64,000 nt of DNA from Spirogloea muscicola (GCA_009602725.1 WELB01000002.1:1699194-1763193); one strand, 5' to 3'; numbered from the stretch's first letter, positions 14,405 through 26,524 are shown. The notes: generated by a model from the letters alone, not told the origin. A program made the numbers and translations.

Positions 14405-14629
14405 ACCGCTGTGTCCCGCAGGCGAGGTGAGCAGGCTGACTTCAACGCCGCTGGCTCGTTGGCCCAAGTCTATCGCATGCGACTAGCCGTCTCCCTTCAG
14501 CGATCCATGGCCCACGCTTTGCACCTGCGTGCTGGCCGTGCTCTCGCTGCTGCCTCTGGCTTTCGTCAGGGGGATTCTTTTCTGCCAGCTAGTCTGTCGC
14601 ATTTGAGGCTCCTCACTCGTTGTTATTGA
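14405..14629 (+). mobile_element. LINE C-terminal fragment, intact frame
   Basis: An open stretch of about 70 codons with SRRRGEQADFNAAGSLAQVY, RMRLAVSLQRSMAHALHLRA, GRALAAASGFRQGDSF and HLRLLTRCY-stop. It is the cleanest copy of the C-terminus in this block, so a useful family reference. A hairpin unit follows at 14690-14760. Confidence 0.85.
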
Positions 14630-14689
14630 GTGATTCATCCTTCCCTAGTTTAGAGCTAGCGCCTCTGACCCCTTCGTAGTTTGGCCCCT

Positions 14690-15020
14690 TCGAACCTTGT
14701 CAATTTTTTTTGGGCTGGCTTCTTACAGCCCTAGCCCCGATTGGAAGAGCCACTTCTCTAGTGCAACCCGGAAGGCAGGGTATGCGGCCGCCGGTGCCGC
14801 CCGCCGCAAGGATGTGAAGTACGCCGATCATGCGCGGAGGACATTCTAAATTGCCCCTCGCCATCGAAGCCCCTTGTCCGTAGTCTTGGATTTGGGTTCG
14901 GGATCTAGGGGACAGAGAATGTTGAAGACGAAAGTACGCTTCCAGGAGAGGGACTGTGGCTCTCCTTAAGGGGGGCAAGGGCTGTGAATAGCCAGCCCGG
15001 ATTATGTGACAAGGTCCGAA
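14690..15020. repeat. Hairpin units flanking a small LINE piece
   Basis: A + unit at 14700-14757 (TTGGGCTGGCTTCTTACAGC) and a reversed unit at 14945-15015. Between them, 14772-14838 encodes KAGYAAAGAARRKDVKYADH, the short motif that precedes DEFVPLAV in intact LINE copies. Confidence 0.8.
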
Positions 15021-15104
15021 AGGGCCAAAAGCGCTGTCTCGGACTGAAGCTTGGCCGGTAGGATGAATCATTTACAATTACGAGCCAGGAGCCAGGGAAT
15101 CCGC

Positions 15105-15280
15105 TACCCAGAGACTAGTTTCCCTGACCTGCGGCTGCTCAACAGGGAATTTTGTGCGGCCAGTGCCACTCGAGTCGCTGTTCTTTAGCGCTTTTCTGGC
15201 CCCTTCGTTCATGCTTTTCTGGGCTGGCTAATCACAGCCATCGCCCACTACTGGAAGAGTCTTTCTTATAGGGGCCACTC
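15105..15280 (+). mobile_element. LINE 3' tip plus hairpin tail (subfamily C)
   Basis: TSFPDLRLLNRE-like tip at 15110-15150, then a 3' UTR with CGCTTTTCTGGCCCCTTCG and a hairpin unit at 15215-15260. The copy at 39690-39875 shares this whole arrangement, so the two form a distinct subfamily. Confidence 0.8.
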
Positions 15281-15539
15281 TTTATCCGGCTGGCTTCCAA
15301 AAGAGAGACTCTTTCAGCTGCTTCTTCCACGGCCACCGTCTCTTGTTTCCCGTATCCTTACCAGTTCCTTGTCCTCCCACTTTGCTTGACCGGCACCGAA
15401 CACTTCGAGTGTAAGCACCAATCTCCCGCCCCCTTTGGAAGAGCTCACTACCGATCTGCTGATGAGATCTCGTCGGCTGCCCACATTAACTGAAGTGTGT
15501 TGAGGGAGGCGAGCGCACTGCCTCTACCGCCCACTTAGA

Positions 15540-15780
15540 GACGCAGTGTTTGGCTTTGCTCAGGAGGCTGGGTACCATCCGCCGGATAAGGAAGGGTCGG
15601 GCATCATGCATGTACTTCAGAAATTGGGCAGAATAAATGTGAGGCGGCAAAATAACCCCTGGGTTATTTTGCCAACCCTCGGAGTGGCGGGCCTGGCCTC
15701 CTCCTCGACTCGTACAGAGAGACGCTTCAATAAGGGCACCCTCGCTAATTGTGCCTGGCTGGGCGACAAACCATAAGGAA
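15540..15780 (+). other. Unassigned open frame with a 28-bp palindrome
   Basis: A 76-codon frame (15546-15776) shows no domain I recognise. Inside it, 15646-15673 is a palindrome: arms GGCAAAATAACCC and GGGTTATTTTGCC around a CT spacer. Confidence 0.5.
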
Positions 15781-15814
15781 AGGAAGCATGCTCATCCGAA
15801 GGTGCCGAAAGAAA

Positions 15815-15895
15815 GAAGAAGTGGCACTCCCAATGGGGGCAAGGGCTGTGAAAAGCCAGCCCGAAAGAGAATTGACAAAGGTTCGAAGGGGCCAG
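15815..15895 (-). repeat. Hairpin unit, reversed
   Basis: CACTCCCAATGGGGGCAAGG followed by GCTGTGAAAAGCCAGCCCG. This is the reverse complement of the + consensus, directly 3' (minus orientation) of the LINE fragment at 15950-16140. Confidence 0.88.
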
Positions 15896-15949
15896 ATGAT
15901 AGAGGGGCCTAAAAAGCGCTAAGCAGCTACGAAGGGGCCTGAAGATGCT

Positions 15950-16140
15950 ATGTCAGAACGGGGGAGGATGGACCACTCAGTAATACGAGTGAGAAGCCTC
16001 AAATCCGACAGACGAGCTGCCGGAAAATTATCCCCCTGACGAAAGCAGGCAGCCGCAGCGAGAGCACGGCCAGCACGCAGATGCAAGGCGTGGGCCATGG
16101 ACCGCTGAAGGGAGACGGACAATCGCATACGATATACCTG
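15950..16140 (-). mobile_element. LINE C-terminal fragment
   Basis: On the minus strand, MRLSVSLQRSMAHALHLRAG, RALAAAACFRQGD and SDLRLLTRI. It abuts the opposite-strand subfamily B element at 16195 tail to tail with its start side. Confidence 0.82.
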
Positions 16141-16194
16141 AGCCCAAGCTTGGGATAGAGGGGCACAATCCAGACTGGTTACGGCAGTGGAAGA

Positions 16195-17065
16195 TGAGCG
16201 CCGCAGAAGGTTGAGGAGGCTGCCAGAGATTCACAACAATCCAAGGAGCCTGGCAAGACTTACTTCCCTCGCCACACCTGGAGCCACAGACTGGATCACC
16301 CACACGCCGTGGCCAGCGCCTTCAGCATCAGCTCCGATGCCTTTCGGACGTTGCTTCAACTCTTCCTCGGCCTCCCACCTAACTGCCTGATTGGGGTGCG
16401 CCAGTGTGAGTGCGGCTTCCTTGCAGAGAGTGCTGAGCTCGCCACTCACATGCTGCGATGCCCCACTGGACCAGAAGTGGTGGGCATCCACAACCTCCTC
16501 CGTGATGCTCTGGCGGGTTTGATGCGCGACGCCGGGTACCGTGCGGTCGTGGAAGTGAACAACATCATGCCTATCACCACGGATGCCCAGGGACGTCATC
16601 ATTGCCGCATACTTGACATTGTGGGCGTGCAACCTGGTGGAGGACCAAGGGCTTTGGTCGATATTGTTATCACGGAGGCCTATAAAGGTCCAGCATCGAC
16701 ACACATCGCTGGCCACGCAGTGGGCAGTGCTGAACAACATAAGTTGCAGCACTACTCCGATTAACCCCGATGTGATCAGCTCTTGCCAGCGGCAATCGAC
16801 ATCTTTGGCTGCTAAGGTCCTCGTTTCCTTACTCTCCTTCAGAACATAGCATCGACGAGTTTCGGCCTGTTTGCAGCGTGCTCAGGCTAATGCTTTGCAC
16901 CAGAAAGCTGGGTGAGCTCTAGTCGGTGGCAGAAGTGCTTCGTATCTGTCATCTAGTATCCAGGCATCGGTTAGCGACCTTTATGTTTTGACCCGTGGTT
17001 ACTGAGCGGGTCAATCTACTGTAGGTTATGTAGGTCTTAAGATGTGCTTGCCTTTGTACTTGGCC
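16195..17065 (+). mobile_element. LINE subfamily B, C-terminal zinc knuckle and endonuclease region
   Basis: The longest LINE remnant in the window. It begins LARLTSLATPGATDWITHT; a frame change near 16309 leads into a 152-codon frame. That frame has a CCHC-type knuckle (CECG...HMLRC) and then RDALAGLMRDAGYRAV. The endonuclease-like core follows: CRILDIVG and ALVDIVITEAY. After further stops, QLLPAAIDIFG (equivalent to EFVPLAVDVHG) and VSDLYVLTRGY-stop (about 17005) remain. The order zinc knuckle, endonuclease, C-terminus is that of R2/CRE-type non-LTR elements. No reverse transcriptase upstream: 5'-truncated and non-functional. Confidence 0.85.
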
Positions 17066-17069
17066 ATTT

Positions 17070-17620
17070 GGCCTTCGTTTGTTTCAAATACACGAAATTC
17101 TTCCTGAGCCCACGAGCCAGCGACGTAGAAGTGAGCAGCAGAAATTAGAACCAAAAAAGGAGTCAGTACAAGGACCACCCCCAGGGAGACCACTTTTATC
17201 ATTGCTCTATGGACAATCATGGGCAGCAACGATACCAAGTGTTCCTCCCTCCCCCATCGCCTGGCCCCACCTGGTCGACGAGCGCCGTTGTAGGCGGGCC
17301 GGTAGCTTAGGGCATACTTTTGTCCAGCAAGGATTGGTTGCTAAACACAGAATGCGGCTCGCGCCTACTTTGAGCATTCCCAGTCTCTAGCATACATCAG
17401 CGTGCTAGGGGCGAATTAAGCCAGGCTACTGAGGTGCGAGGTGTTGCTCCGGCGCCCCATGAAAGCCTGGCAAATACTCTTGTGCTCACTTGTGGGTACT
17501 GGAGTCCCACTTCAATTGTTCACTATTTTTTTAACCTTAGCTCGTGTTAAATTTTTGACAGTTTATTTTGCAGTGCACTGGTTTGCTTTGGCCTCTTCTC
17601 ATATCGTGCGCACCACCTTC
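17070..17620. other. Repeat-block spacer, nothing recognised
   Basis: AT-richer sequence between subfamily B LINE and the next hairpin cluster. No coding domain or repeat unit seen. Confidence 0.5.
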
Positions 17621-17880
17621 AGTTTCCTTCTGGAATGGCCTTTCACAGCCACCGCCCCGCTTTGAGAAGAACCTTCGTAATTGATGGGCTGGCCTCTTAC
17701 AGCATCGCCCCCCTTTGGTAGGACTTCTCTCCATTTTTCTGGCTCCTTTGACCTCATCTATTTGTCTGTGGACTGGCCTTTTCTCAGCCCTCGCCCCCTG
17801 CAGAAAGCTGCATCTCTACGACTTTTCATTTGAACTGGCCTCCTGAAGCCTTTGCCCCCATCTGGAAAGGTTTTGCTCTT
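17620..17880 (+). repeat. Hairpin-repeat cluster 3 (diverged tandem units)
   Basis: Four consecutive units at about 17630, 17685, 17770 and 17830, spaced 55-85 bases apart. Each keeps CTGGCC plus a C-rich stretch; the CAGCC arm is lost in the last. They are tandem and old-looking compared with cluster 2. Confidence 0.8.
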
Positions 17881-18429
17881 TTTTAAGCAGACATGGCTTC
17901 TCCCGGTTTTGCTCTCTACTCACTGCATGCGCTCCACCGGCGACTTGACAGCGCTCCCTGGGCCCTGCCTGCACTTACATGGCGGACCTTGTTGCGGCTG
18001 CCTTGTCGCGGTCTGGCCGTGAGGATTGGCACTCCCCGTCTGTCTGACCTCCGGCTGCTGGCTTTGAGTTGCGAGCTTGTGCGGCCGCCTAGTTGCCGTC
18101 TCTTGGTCATGCTGCTTCAGCCTCCTCAGGTGGCGTCCCCCAACACCTGTGTGCCCTTGCCCCGGTGACCAGTCACACCGACGATTCATTAAAAGGAGCT
18201 ACCATATCTGTCTTCATCTTCATCACGTATTGCACTTGCATTGTTACTCGCCACGCCAGATGCACCTGCCTTCAGCAACAATGCCTTCGTGGCTGAGACA
18301 GCAATTCGGAGCGGTTGCTTGTCCAGTGGACGCCTCCTCAACCCCACCCCTCCTCGTTGTGACTTGCTTTGGGCTGGCCACTCGTAATTGGCACGAGTGG
18401 CTTTTTTGCAGTTACAGAGATATATCAAG

Positions 18430-19505
18430 TGGCTCTCGGAAGGTGCGGTGGTGGGGGCTGTGGCAACCCCTTGGGAGATACAACATACAACATGCCCTCT
18501 TGGGGGTGGAGAAACCGTCTGTACCCGCCTGGTTAGATACCCCAGAGCTTTTCCTGAGCAGAAACTGAAATTTGTTTTGAGGTGGAAGTTCACATTCACA
18601 GTGGAATATTGCTCGTCAATGCAAGCATACTAATCTTATGTTTACACAAAGCAGTCACTTAGACAGGCATGCTCAGCTCATGCACTGGAGCTCATTTGTG
18701 AGGAATTTTGATGCACCTTCAACGCCTCCCCATATCAAATGAAGTAGTGAGGCCGCAGGAGAAGGTCCAAGTGCCGGCTTTCCTGATTAAAAGTCACAGA
18801 AGCCAAAACTTGCGTGGCAGCTCCAATGGCTTAGCTGCCGCTAATGGCCCCCTTGCCAGAACCATTGAGAAGCTCATGGGACTGTGCAGCGTCCCACTAC
18901 TGGAAGTAACGCCAATAAATGAAAGAATAGTGCGCAGACGCCATGCTGACTACTGTATGTACATGTCACTGTTTTGTTCAGACAATTGGCCCGCCTTCAT
19001 ACAGTCTGAGAGGAAATCTTGAGTCTCCACGACAATGTGCCTGCGAGGCTTGCTGCTGCTGTTTGCCGAGCAAACCAGTTATCATGTTGATCGACGGTCC
19101 TGGTACAGTACCCTAAGCCTTGTCATAATTGCTGCAAGGGCAGGTCACCTGCACACATGACCCATGGGTGTATGCCTCACGCTACCCGCAGAAGCAGCTG
19201 CTAGCAGCAGCTGCGCATGCACTGTTAAGCAAGGGAGGGCCAAAATTCGTGCATGGGAAGCGGCTGATACCTCCTGAACGAACTGGACAGCCCCTGTCCG
19301 CAGCATCAGCAGCAGGGTTGTCGTCATAGAACCTTCACTCCCATCTGCACCGTCCTCTATTTCGAGGCCATGTCAACTGGAAAGCCCTGGATTTTTGACC
19401 TGGCACTAGTGGCTCTGCACCTGACACGCAGTCCATCTACATTGTCACTCAGCCACCAGGTGTCTCCGGCGAGGCCTGTGAAATACCAACACCGGCGCCC
19501 TTGTC
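18430..19505. other. Intergenic, 3' flank of helicase gene
   Basis: A 104-codon frame at 18708-19022 (+) lacks any recognisable domain. No repeat units seen after about 18400. Confidence 0.5.
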
Positions 19506-22500
19506 TCAATCAACAGGAACGCCCTTGCCCCGCCGCTGACTGCGGCCCTTGCCCTTGCCGCCGCGGTGCCGCCGCCGTCTCTTCTCCACGTTGTCGGCCT
19601 CCGGTAAGCCCGCTGCCTTGCAGTCACTGGCCTGCTGGCCTTCTCGTCTGCCAGCCTCGGCCTGCTCGCCTCTCCATCTCTTGACGCCCTGCCCAGCCTC
19701 ACTCTCCGTCTCGGCAGCAATCACCCCACCTGCCGGCCGAAACAGGTCTAGATTGGCAGCATCGACGAAGCAACTTCGCGCTTTAGCATCCTTGAGCAGG
19801 GAGCTCCACGCTTCCGACTGCTGTAAAGCTAGTGCATTGCCCAGGACCTGCAGCAACAACAACACAGCCAATATACAAATGTGCAGAAAAACCCTGATTT
19901 CCAATTGTGCAGGAAATCACTCCAGCATTTACTGTGCAAGGACGCACTATAAGTGTGCAAGACGTTAGACCTACTGAAGAAGAGCATGTAAGGCAGCCAG
20001 ACAAGCACGCTTAAATGCAGGTCACGTCCTCGATGGTATTGTTGCTTGTCCTATTGCAATGTATGTGCCCTTTGAGGATTTTCAAGGAGTTTCAGCACTT
20101 GGACAGAACCACCAATCATTCGAATAAGCCTCCTAAGGCTGCCTAAGCTTGCTGTATCTGACATTGACCCTGCATATCTGCACCTACCCAGAGAGCCCGC
20201 CGGGCCCTGGTGAGCGCCACATTCATGCGGCGGATGTCGGAGACGAAGCCAACGCTCCGGACTGACGCCCGGACGCACGACATAATGATCACGTCTCGCT
20301 CCTGCCCTTGAAAGGCATCGACAGTGTTGATGTAGATCTGCTTCGGCTCCACCTCCTTGAGCACCGGCTCAAACTCCCGCTTCAGCAGGCGCAGCTGCTG
20401 TTTGTATGGGGTGACCACCCCCACCGGCACCGTCCCATTGCACCCGCACTCCTTTGCCACTGCCTGTAGGTGCTGCAGAGGGAAAGGATGGCAATCAAAG
20501 AAGGGTACCCATTAGCTCGGTGCACAGAAAGAAGGACTCTCATGAGGCGGCCATGTCATGGAGGCATTGCTTACTCTATAGAGCAAGACCGCGAGCTTGG
20601 CCTCGTAGAGGTTCTGATAGCTCATGGATCCGCCATGTGACTCACGGCCCTTGCTGACGTCGTAGAACAGGTATGGTTTTAGCAGGGCGTCCCGATAGAA
20701 GGGCTCGGGCGGCATCTGCTGCACGGCCTGGCTATCTGTGAGGCGGTCCTCGTAGAAGTAGGAGGACGGCCAGCGGCGGATCTCGGGGTGCATGCGGTGC
20801 TGCACGGTGAGCATGATGGAGGGGCAACCTGCCTCCTTGAGTCGCTCGAACAAGCTCCGGCTGGTAAGGTGGTTATAGTTATGGGCAGGTGCAAGCAATA
20901 CTTGAGGTGCGTCAGATGCCTAATGAGAGGTCCTGTAACGTGCATAGTTCCAAAATGTGTGAAGGCCTTCCACTTGCAAGTCAAGCAAACACGTGCAGAG
21001 TCTGGTGATTGCGAAGTTGTCATCACAATTGAGGTCCAGGGGACGTACTTGTAAAGCATATTCTGAGCAGCCTGAGAGATGACCGTGGCTGGGAGCTGCT
21101 GGGGGTCCCCTACCAGGACACATCGGGAGGCCTTGAGGGCGAGTGGGGGGAGGATGGACACCTCGCTCGCCTGTGCCGCCTCATCTACCACCACAACATC
21201 AAAACCACTCTCCAGCCTCTCAAAGGTCCTGCAAGACAAAAGGATGTCAGGAGGTCATACTTAAAATTCTCAAGAGTCTCTTTCGAGTATTGGCAATCAT
21301 TAAGGCACCTATCAGTAGTCAAGCGAGCATGCTGCAACAACAGGTAGTGATTGATGCAGACTTGCGCCCTGAGCTTGAGAGTGTAGTGAAGACAATCTCG
21401 GCCTCCGCTGCAAAGCTGGCCTCTAACTGCAGCTTGACTGCGTCCGACACCACCTGCCGCTCCAGCGCGATGCGGTATCGGCCCATCTCCGCCTGTAGCT
21501 TGTGTCGTTGCTCCACCACTCTCTAAATGTCCAGATTGTGCAAAAATCATCATAGTTGATAGCATACTAAATAGACTGACGAAGAAACTAGTTGTAGGCA
21601 GCCTAGCATTCTGCATGTTTCTCTCCTTGAGATTTTTCCAGAAAGGTCGAACAGACTTGCATACATAAGTGGCTGAAATTTGGTGTACCAACAATTTGGT
21701 ATACCCAAGACGTCCTTGTAACAGAGTGGAATACCAAACTGAAGGCTCACTACCGTGATATGAAGCGGGCAGGTTGGGACAACAAGAGGTGATATTCTGG
21801 TCAGTCGAGGACTTGCAAATCTTTGCAACAGAGATTGGGGCATACAGCTAGCTGTTGGAGCTTCTGGTCGCGCTCCTGATCCAACTTGCCCAAGGCCTCT
21901 GGCTCTTGACCCAACACCGCTCCCTTGTCAGCAGCATCCTCCTGCTCAGCAACGAGAGCCAATGAGCCTGACGTCGGCCCCTGGTTATAGATTATTACGT
22001 GCGACTCATTAGTAGCAGCGCTAACACTGGGGACCTCCATCTTCGAGTGGCACGCAGCAGTGCTCTTGACTTGAAGATCATCTACCTGAAGGCTGGCTCG
22101 AAGCTGCTCCATGTGGTGCTCCATCGCCCGGTCCTGCTCCAGCAGGAAGTAGACCTGCCGCCGGACATCCTCCAGAGGCAGCGCGAGGATCTGCTCGGCA
22201 CGGCGCTCAACCGATACCACCTGCATCTCCCACACATCTCAGTCAGCTCTAGACCATGAAGCAGGCAAGCTGATTGATGTGACAACAACCGGTAATCACA
22301 TGTGGTCAAGCACGGAGATGTCTTGGACCTGAGCTGCCGGTGATGCAGCCTCTGTGCCCACCCGCGCCACATTGGGCCGATAGGTTGCCATCTCGCCGTC
22401 CAGGAAGCCTTGCTCGAGCACCCGCAGGAGCAGCTCGTCGACAGCGGCATTGGAGGGCGCGCATACCAGCATGCGAGGCTTCTCCACGCTTCGCACTCCC

Positions 22501-25417
22501 AGCAGCTGGTTCTCGGACAGCCTTGGCCGCGAGCCAGGCCCCTGCTGAATCACTGGCAGTGTGGTTGAGACGCACCCTGTGGATATATTGTGTGCAGAAA
22601 CTCAATACATCCCTCAGACTCATTGTGCGATGGGGCAGAACTTCCTCCGCGCTGCATATGAAGCACCTACCATGCTTGCATCACCAACCTGGGTTACCTT
22701 TGCAAGCGAAGTCTTCTCGTCCCCGCCCAAAGAAATGCCGAGCTGCCGCAGCAGGTTCTCGTAGTACATCTGATACTGCACCAGGTGGATGACATTGAGC
22801 ATGCCGCAAACAGTGTGCGTCTTCCCCGTCCCTGGCGGGCCCTGCACCAGCGTGAACGGCCACGAGTTGCCACCAGCGCCTGGCGTGCCCGCCGCTGTGA
22901 ATGCACCAACCCACTGGATGGACTTGAGCTGCGGCGCGTTGAATCGCTCCATCAGGTATGACTTGAACGCAGGCGTGAAGCGCTGGGGGAGTGGCGGTGC
23001 TTCCTCTGCAGTGTAGTCTGGAAACAGCTGCGGCCGCGGTTGGAGCACTGCTTCCATGAGCTGCGTAAGCCAAACACAAGCGGACAATAACAACGAGGCC
23101 TGCACGCCTGACTAAGGTATGCCCGGCAAGTCTCTGACTCCTGCTTCGTGTCAGCCGTGCACAAGCCCATCCATGCATGCAGAAGAAGCTGAGGCATGCC
23201 AGACCTAGACCCAAGCCATATCTGCATAAATCAAACTGCCACTGTCTTTGCAAGAAGCACGAGCACAACGATCACCATCCAGCGTGCAGGACACGGCCGG
23301 CTTGCTTGACCACTCAAACCACTGCTTGTGCTACATCCATAACAAAGTGGACTGACAGTGCCAATGAGAGTCCTGAGACAAAGAGAGCCCGTAGCTCTTC
23401 TTCTACAAGAATTGTGATGGCAGACAGAATGGAGGTCAAAGGATTTAACAGAGCTGCAAAATGCACACCTGCCGGTGAAAGCCTTTGAATGCGTGCAGCG
23501 CAGTGAGCTCGCGCTGCGTCGTCGTGAGCGTGCCAAGGTTGGTGAGAAACCACCCATCGCCCCGCGCTTGAAGGGCCCTTACGACGTGCCCAGGGTTGCC
23601 CATTTTTGGGCTGCACAACGACGCACCCACGGTCACTGACTACCGACTGACTGCTGTGCGTCATTTACCTCAACACTGACAGCAATGCTCAAAATGCCAG
23701 AACAGAACCTCGACCAGAGATCTGCCATGCTACTGACTGTGGAAGCTTCGCCGGACCTGGGATCTGCCAACTCCTGGGGGCTGGCAAGGAAGCGAAAAGT
23801 GATAGTCTCGCGTGGATGTCGATCGTGATTCCGTGCGGGCTGGTTCAGCAGCCGCTTGGCTACTCCAGCAATGCGCGCTGGCAGCGAAGCGGTCGCCTCG
23901 TCCTCGGCACTCCGGGCTTCTCCAAATTGCTGCTTCGCCCGTGCGCCTTTTACTGGGCCAGCTGAAGTGACCGAAGCAGATTGCTCTGTGAAAGACACAC
24001 CAACCTTTGATCACGTGATGAAAACAGCCAAGGCGTCGGTTGTCAACCCCTGAATGCGTCGGCAACAAGCAACTGTTTTCAATGTCTTCACAATGCACAA
24101 TCAAGATTGCCTTCAATTGGCAGAAAATTGGTAGAGCCAGTGGCTGGCATAACTCGGCAGTGAGAGGTAGACATACTTGCGGGATGCGGCGTGCAGAGAA
24201 CTGCGATGTCGCTCTCGCGCCAGATTGTGCGGTCGTGTGCATCCCGGACGGTCAACGTGACCTCATACCACCCTGCAGGCACGTCGCTCTGCCAGCTCAA
24301 ACTTCTGGAAACAGAGAATGGTGGACAGCAATCTGCTCACATACTGCAGGAGCAAGACAGTGGCGATGGCCCCACCAGACTCCACGCAAGGCTGGGCGCG
24401 GGAGACGGCCACTGGGACAGGCTTGGCCGGGCCAAAGCCGCTGCCCCCAGCGCCACCGCCGCCGCTGGCCTCAGCAGCCTCCTCCCAGGCCTGCCGCAGC
24501 TGCGCCCGGCACTCCTCGAAGAGCAGCGGCTCGAACGCCGCGACATACGCGCCGGCGTCCGCGAACGTCCGTGGCAGCGCCCGCAGTTTCTCAGCTGCCG
24601 GCGGGGCCCAGAGCTTGCTGCACACGGCCTCGCGCTGCAGCTGCGCCAGCGAGCCCTCCCTGGTCGCCGCCAGCGTCGGCGCGCCTGCCTTACTGATGAG
24701 TCCCTGCCGCTCGCCGCCATTGCAGGAGAGCCGCACTGCAGGAGCCGCCACTGGCGGCGGCGGCCGCTCGGCTATGACCTCCTCCTCGGGCAGCATGACA
24801 GTCTGCCGCTTGGCGGTTGGGCGCAGGACTAGGCCGGCTCCCAGGCGGCTGCCGCGACCGCCGCCGCCGGCCCCATTGCCAGTCGCTGCCCCTCGCCTTG
24901 CATTCGCCGCCGTCACTGCTGTCGCTTCGTCAGCTGACGAGCCGCCGTCGCGAGGGCGCTCCGCCGGCTGCTGCACAGCCGGCCTGGCCACGGGCCCCGC
25001 CGCCGCAGTCGTCTCGCCAGGCGGCGACGAGGCGGCCGCCACGTGAGCTCCACCACCAGGCCGCGCTTTCTGCGCCACCAGATTAGGCCCCGCCGCTAAA
25101 GCTGCGGCAGCCTCGTCTGGGGTCGCCTTCGACGCCACTGAATTAGCAGCTGCCGACATCGTCCGGCTTCTCCGGCCGGCCCTGTGCCGCTTGTCGCCCC
25201 AAGTACTGCCGCCGCCGCCGCCGCCATTGCTGGCTCGGCTGTCCTCCTCGCCGTCGCTCTCGCTCTCCAATTGCGGCGCCTCGCCGGCGTCGCCGCCATC
25301 GCCATCGCCGCCATCGCTGTCGCCGCCATCGCCATCGCCGCCATCGGCGCCGCTGCCGGCCCGCCGCCGCACGGGCNCCTCCTCGCCGCCGTCCGGCGAC
25401 TCGGCACCGACGATCAT
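19506..25417 (-). CDS. MAGATAMA3/SEN1-like superfamily 1 RNA/DNA helicase
   Basis: Nuclear UPF1-like SF1B helicase related to plant MAGATAMA3 and yeast Sen1, which act in transcription termination and R-loop removal. Exons by my reading (minus): 25417-24345, 24304-24177, 23985-23669, 23639-23469, 23060-22698, 22544-22329, 22220-21846, 21522-21362, 21228-21049, 20860-20575, 20463-20188, 19847-19506. The 22329 donor is the least certain; phase closes at about 1295 residues. Motifs: Walker A GPPGTGKT (about 637-644), [20 protein letters not shown] (about 950), [38 protein letters not shown] and [16 protein letters not shown]-terminal motifs LFEECRAQ and [10 protein letters not shown] match the family. 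The first ~250 residues are low-complexity Ala/Gly/Glu; the first in-frame Met could lie further upstream (25738). The C-terminus ends in a Lys/Arg/Gly tail. A single n lies at 25377. Confidence 0.93.
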
Positions 25418-25744
25418 GCCGGCCGCCGCGCCCGCCGCGGGCTCTGCCTTCGTCGCGCTGCCTTCGCCGCCGCCGCAGCCGCCGCCGCCGCCGCCGTGAT
25501 GGATGCCGCCGCCGCAGCAGCGCGCGCACGCAAGTGGCGCGAGGTGCAGCCAGAGGGGGCCCTCGCTCGAGCGACGCCCACGGCGGAACGAAGGCTGATG
25601 GGTACGGGCCCAACTAAAGCCGACGGCGAGAGGCCACTGCGAGCGACGACGGCTTGGGCACGGGCGGAGCTGAGCGCCAGAACGCCCCCCGACCAGCGTG
25701 CCAGGGCGACGACGCCGCCTGGCAGCTGCTGTGAACACTGCTTC

Positions 25745-26470
25745 TCGCTTGTCGACTTCGGGGCTGGCTGTTCACAGCCCTTGGCCCCTTGGGATGACCT
25801 GTGGCGCGCTGTCCCGCAGGCGAGGTGGGCAGGCCGACTTCAACGCCGCTAGCTTAGGTCTTTCGCTTTTGGCCCCCTTCGAGAGCAAGCGCGGCCAGAT
25901 TAACTGGTGGCTGGGAGAGGCCAGCCCAAAAGAATGGACAAGGTCTGAAGGAGTCGAGAGAAGTGCGCGCCCATAGAGAAGAGGGGCTGGCAAAGCCAGC
26001 CCAAAAAAGAATGGACAATGTCCAAAGCCAAAGAAAGAGGAGCCGGAAGAAGGACTACACTACAAAACACTGCAGAACACAGAGACCATGCCGAGGGAAG
26101 CTCAGTACCCACCCTTCGGACCTTCTCTAATCCCCTTCGAACCTTGTCAATTCTTTTCGGGCTGGCTTCTCACAGCCCTTGCCCCCATTGGGAGAGCCAC
26201 TTCTTCTCTAGTCGGGCTGGCTGTTTACAGCCCTTGCCCCCTTTGGGAGAGCCACATTCTTCTTTGGTTGAGCTTACACTCTTTTTCATTCCTTGGGCTG
26301 GCCTTTGGCGCTTTTGGCCCCTTCGTAATTCGGCCCCTTCGAACCTTTGTCAATTTCTTCTTTTGGCTGGCTTCTCACAGCCCTTGCCCCCATTGAGAGA
26401 GCCACTTTCTTTGGACCTTGTCCATATTATTCGGGCTGGTTTTTAAGCACTTGCCCCATTTGGATGAGCT
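25745..26470. repeat. Hairpin-repeat cluster 4 with consensus-like tandem copies
   Basis: Units in + orientation at about 25757, 26155, 26213, 26362 and 26430; reversed units at 25905-25945 and 25980-26020. The pair at 26158-26275 gives the clearest tandem unit (CGGGCTGGCTTCTCACAGCC, then CTTGCCCCCATTGGGAGAGC). A small LINE remnant lies at 25805-25855 (LSRRRGGQADFNAAS). The cluster starts about 330 bases upstream of the helicase Met, inside its 5' flank. Confidence 0.9.
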
Positions 26471-26524
26471 CACTCCCCAGCCATTGCCAAGAGTGGATAA
26501 AGTCAGAAGAGGCCGTGAAGGGCT

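Noticed and set aside
15455-15490. Hammerhead ribozyme, from CTGATGAGATCTCGTC
   Set aside because: The CTGATGA core is present but the required CGAAA segment and flanking stems are not.
24191-25852. Long + strand frames opposite the helicase first exon
   Set aside because: Shadow frames of GC-rich Ala/Gly/Glu-coding DNA with no domain; the minus strand carries recognisable helicase sequence and consistent splicing.
26150-26400. CRISPR-like regularly spaced repeats
   Set aside because: The units are diverged, variably spaced, on both strands and in a eukaryotic genome; they fit LINE tails.
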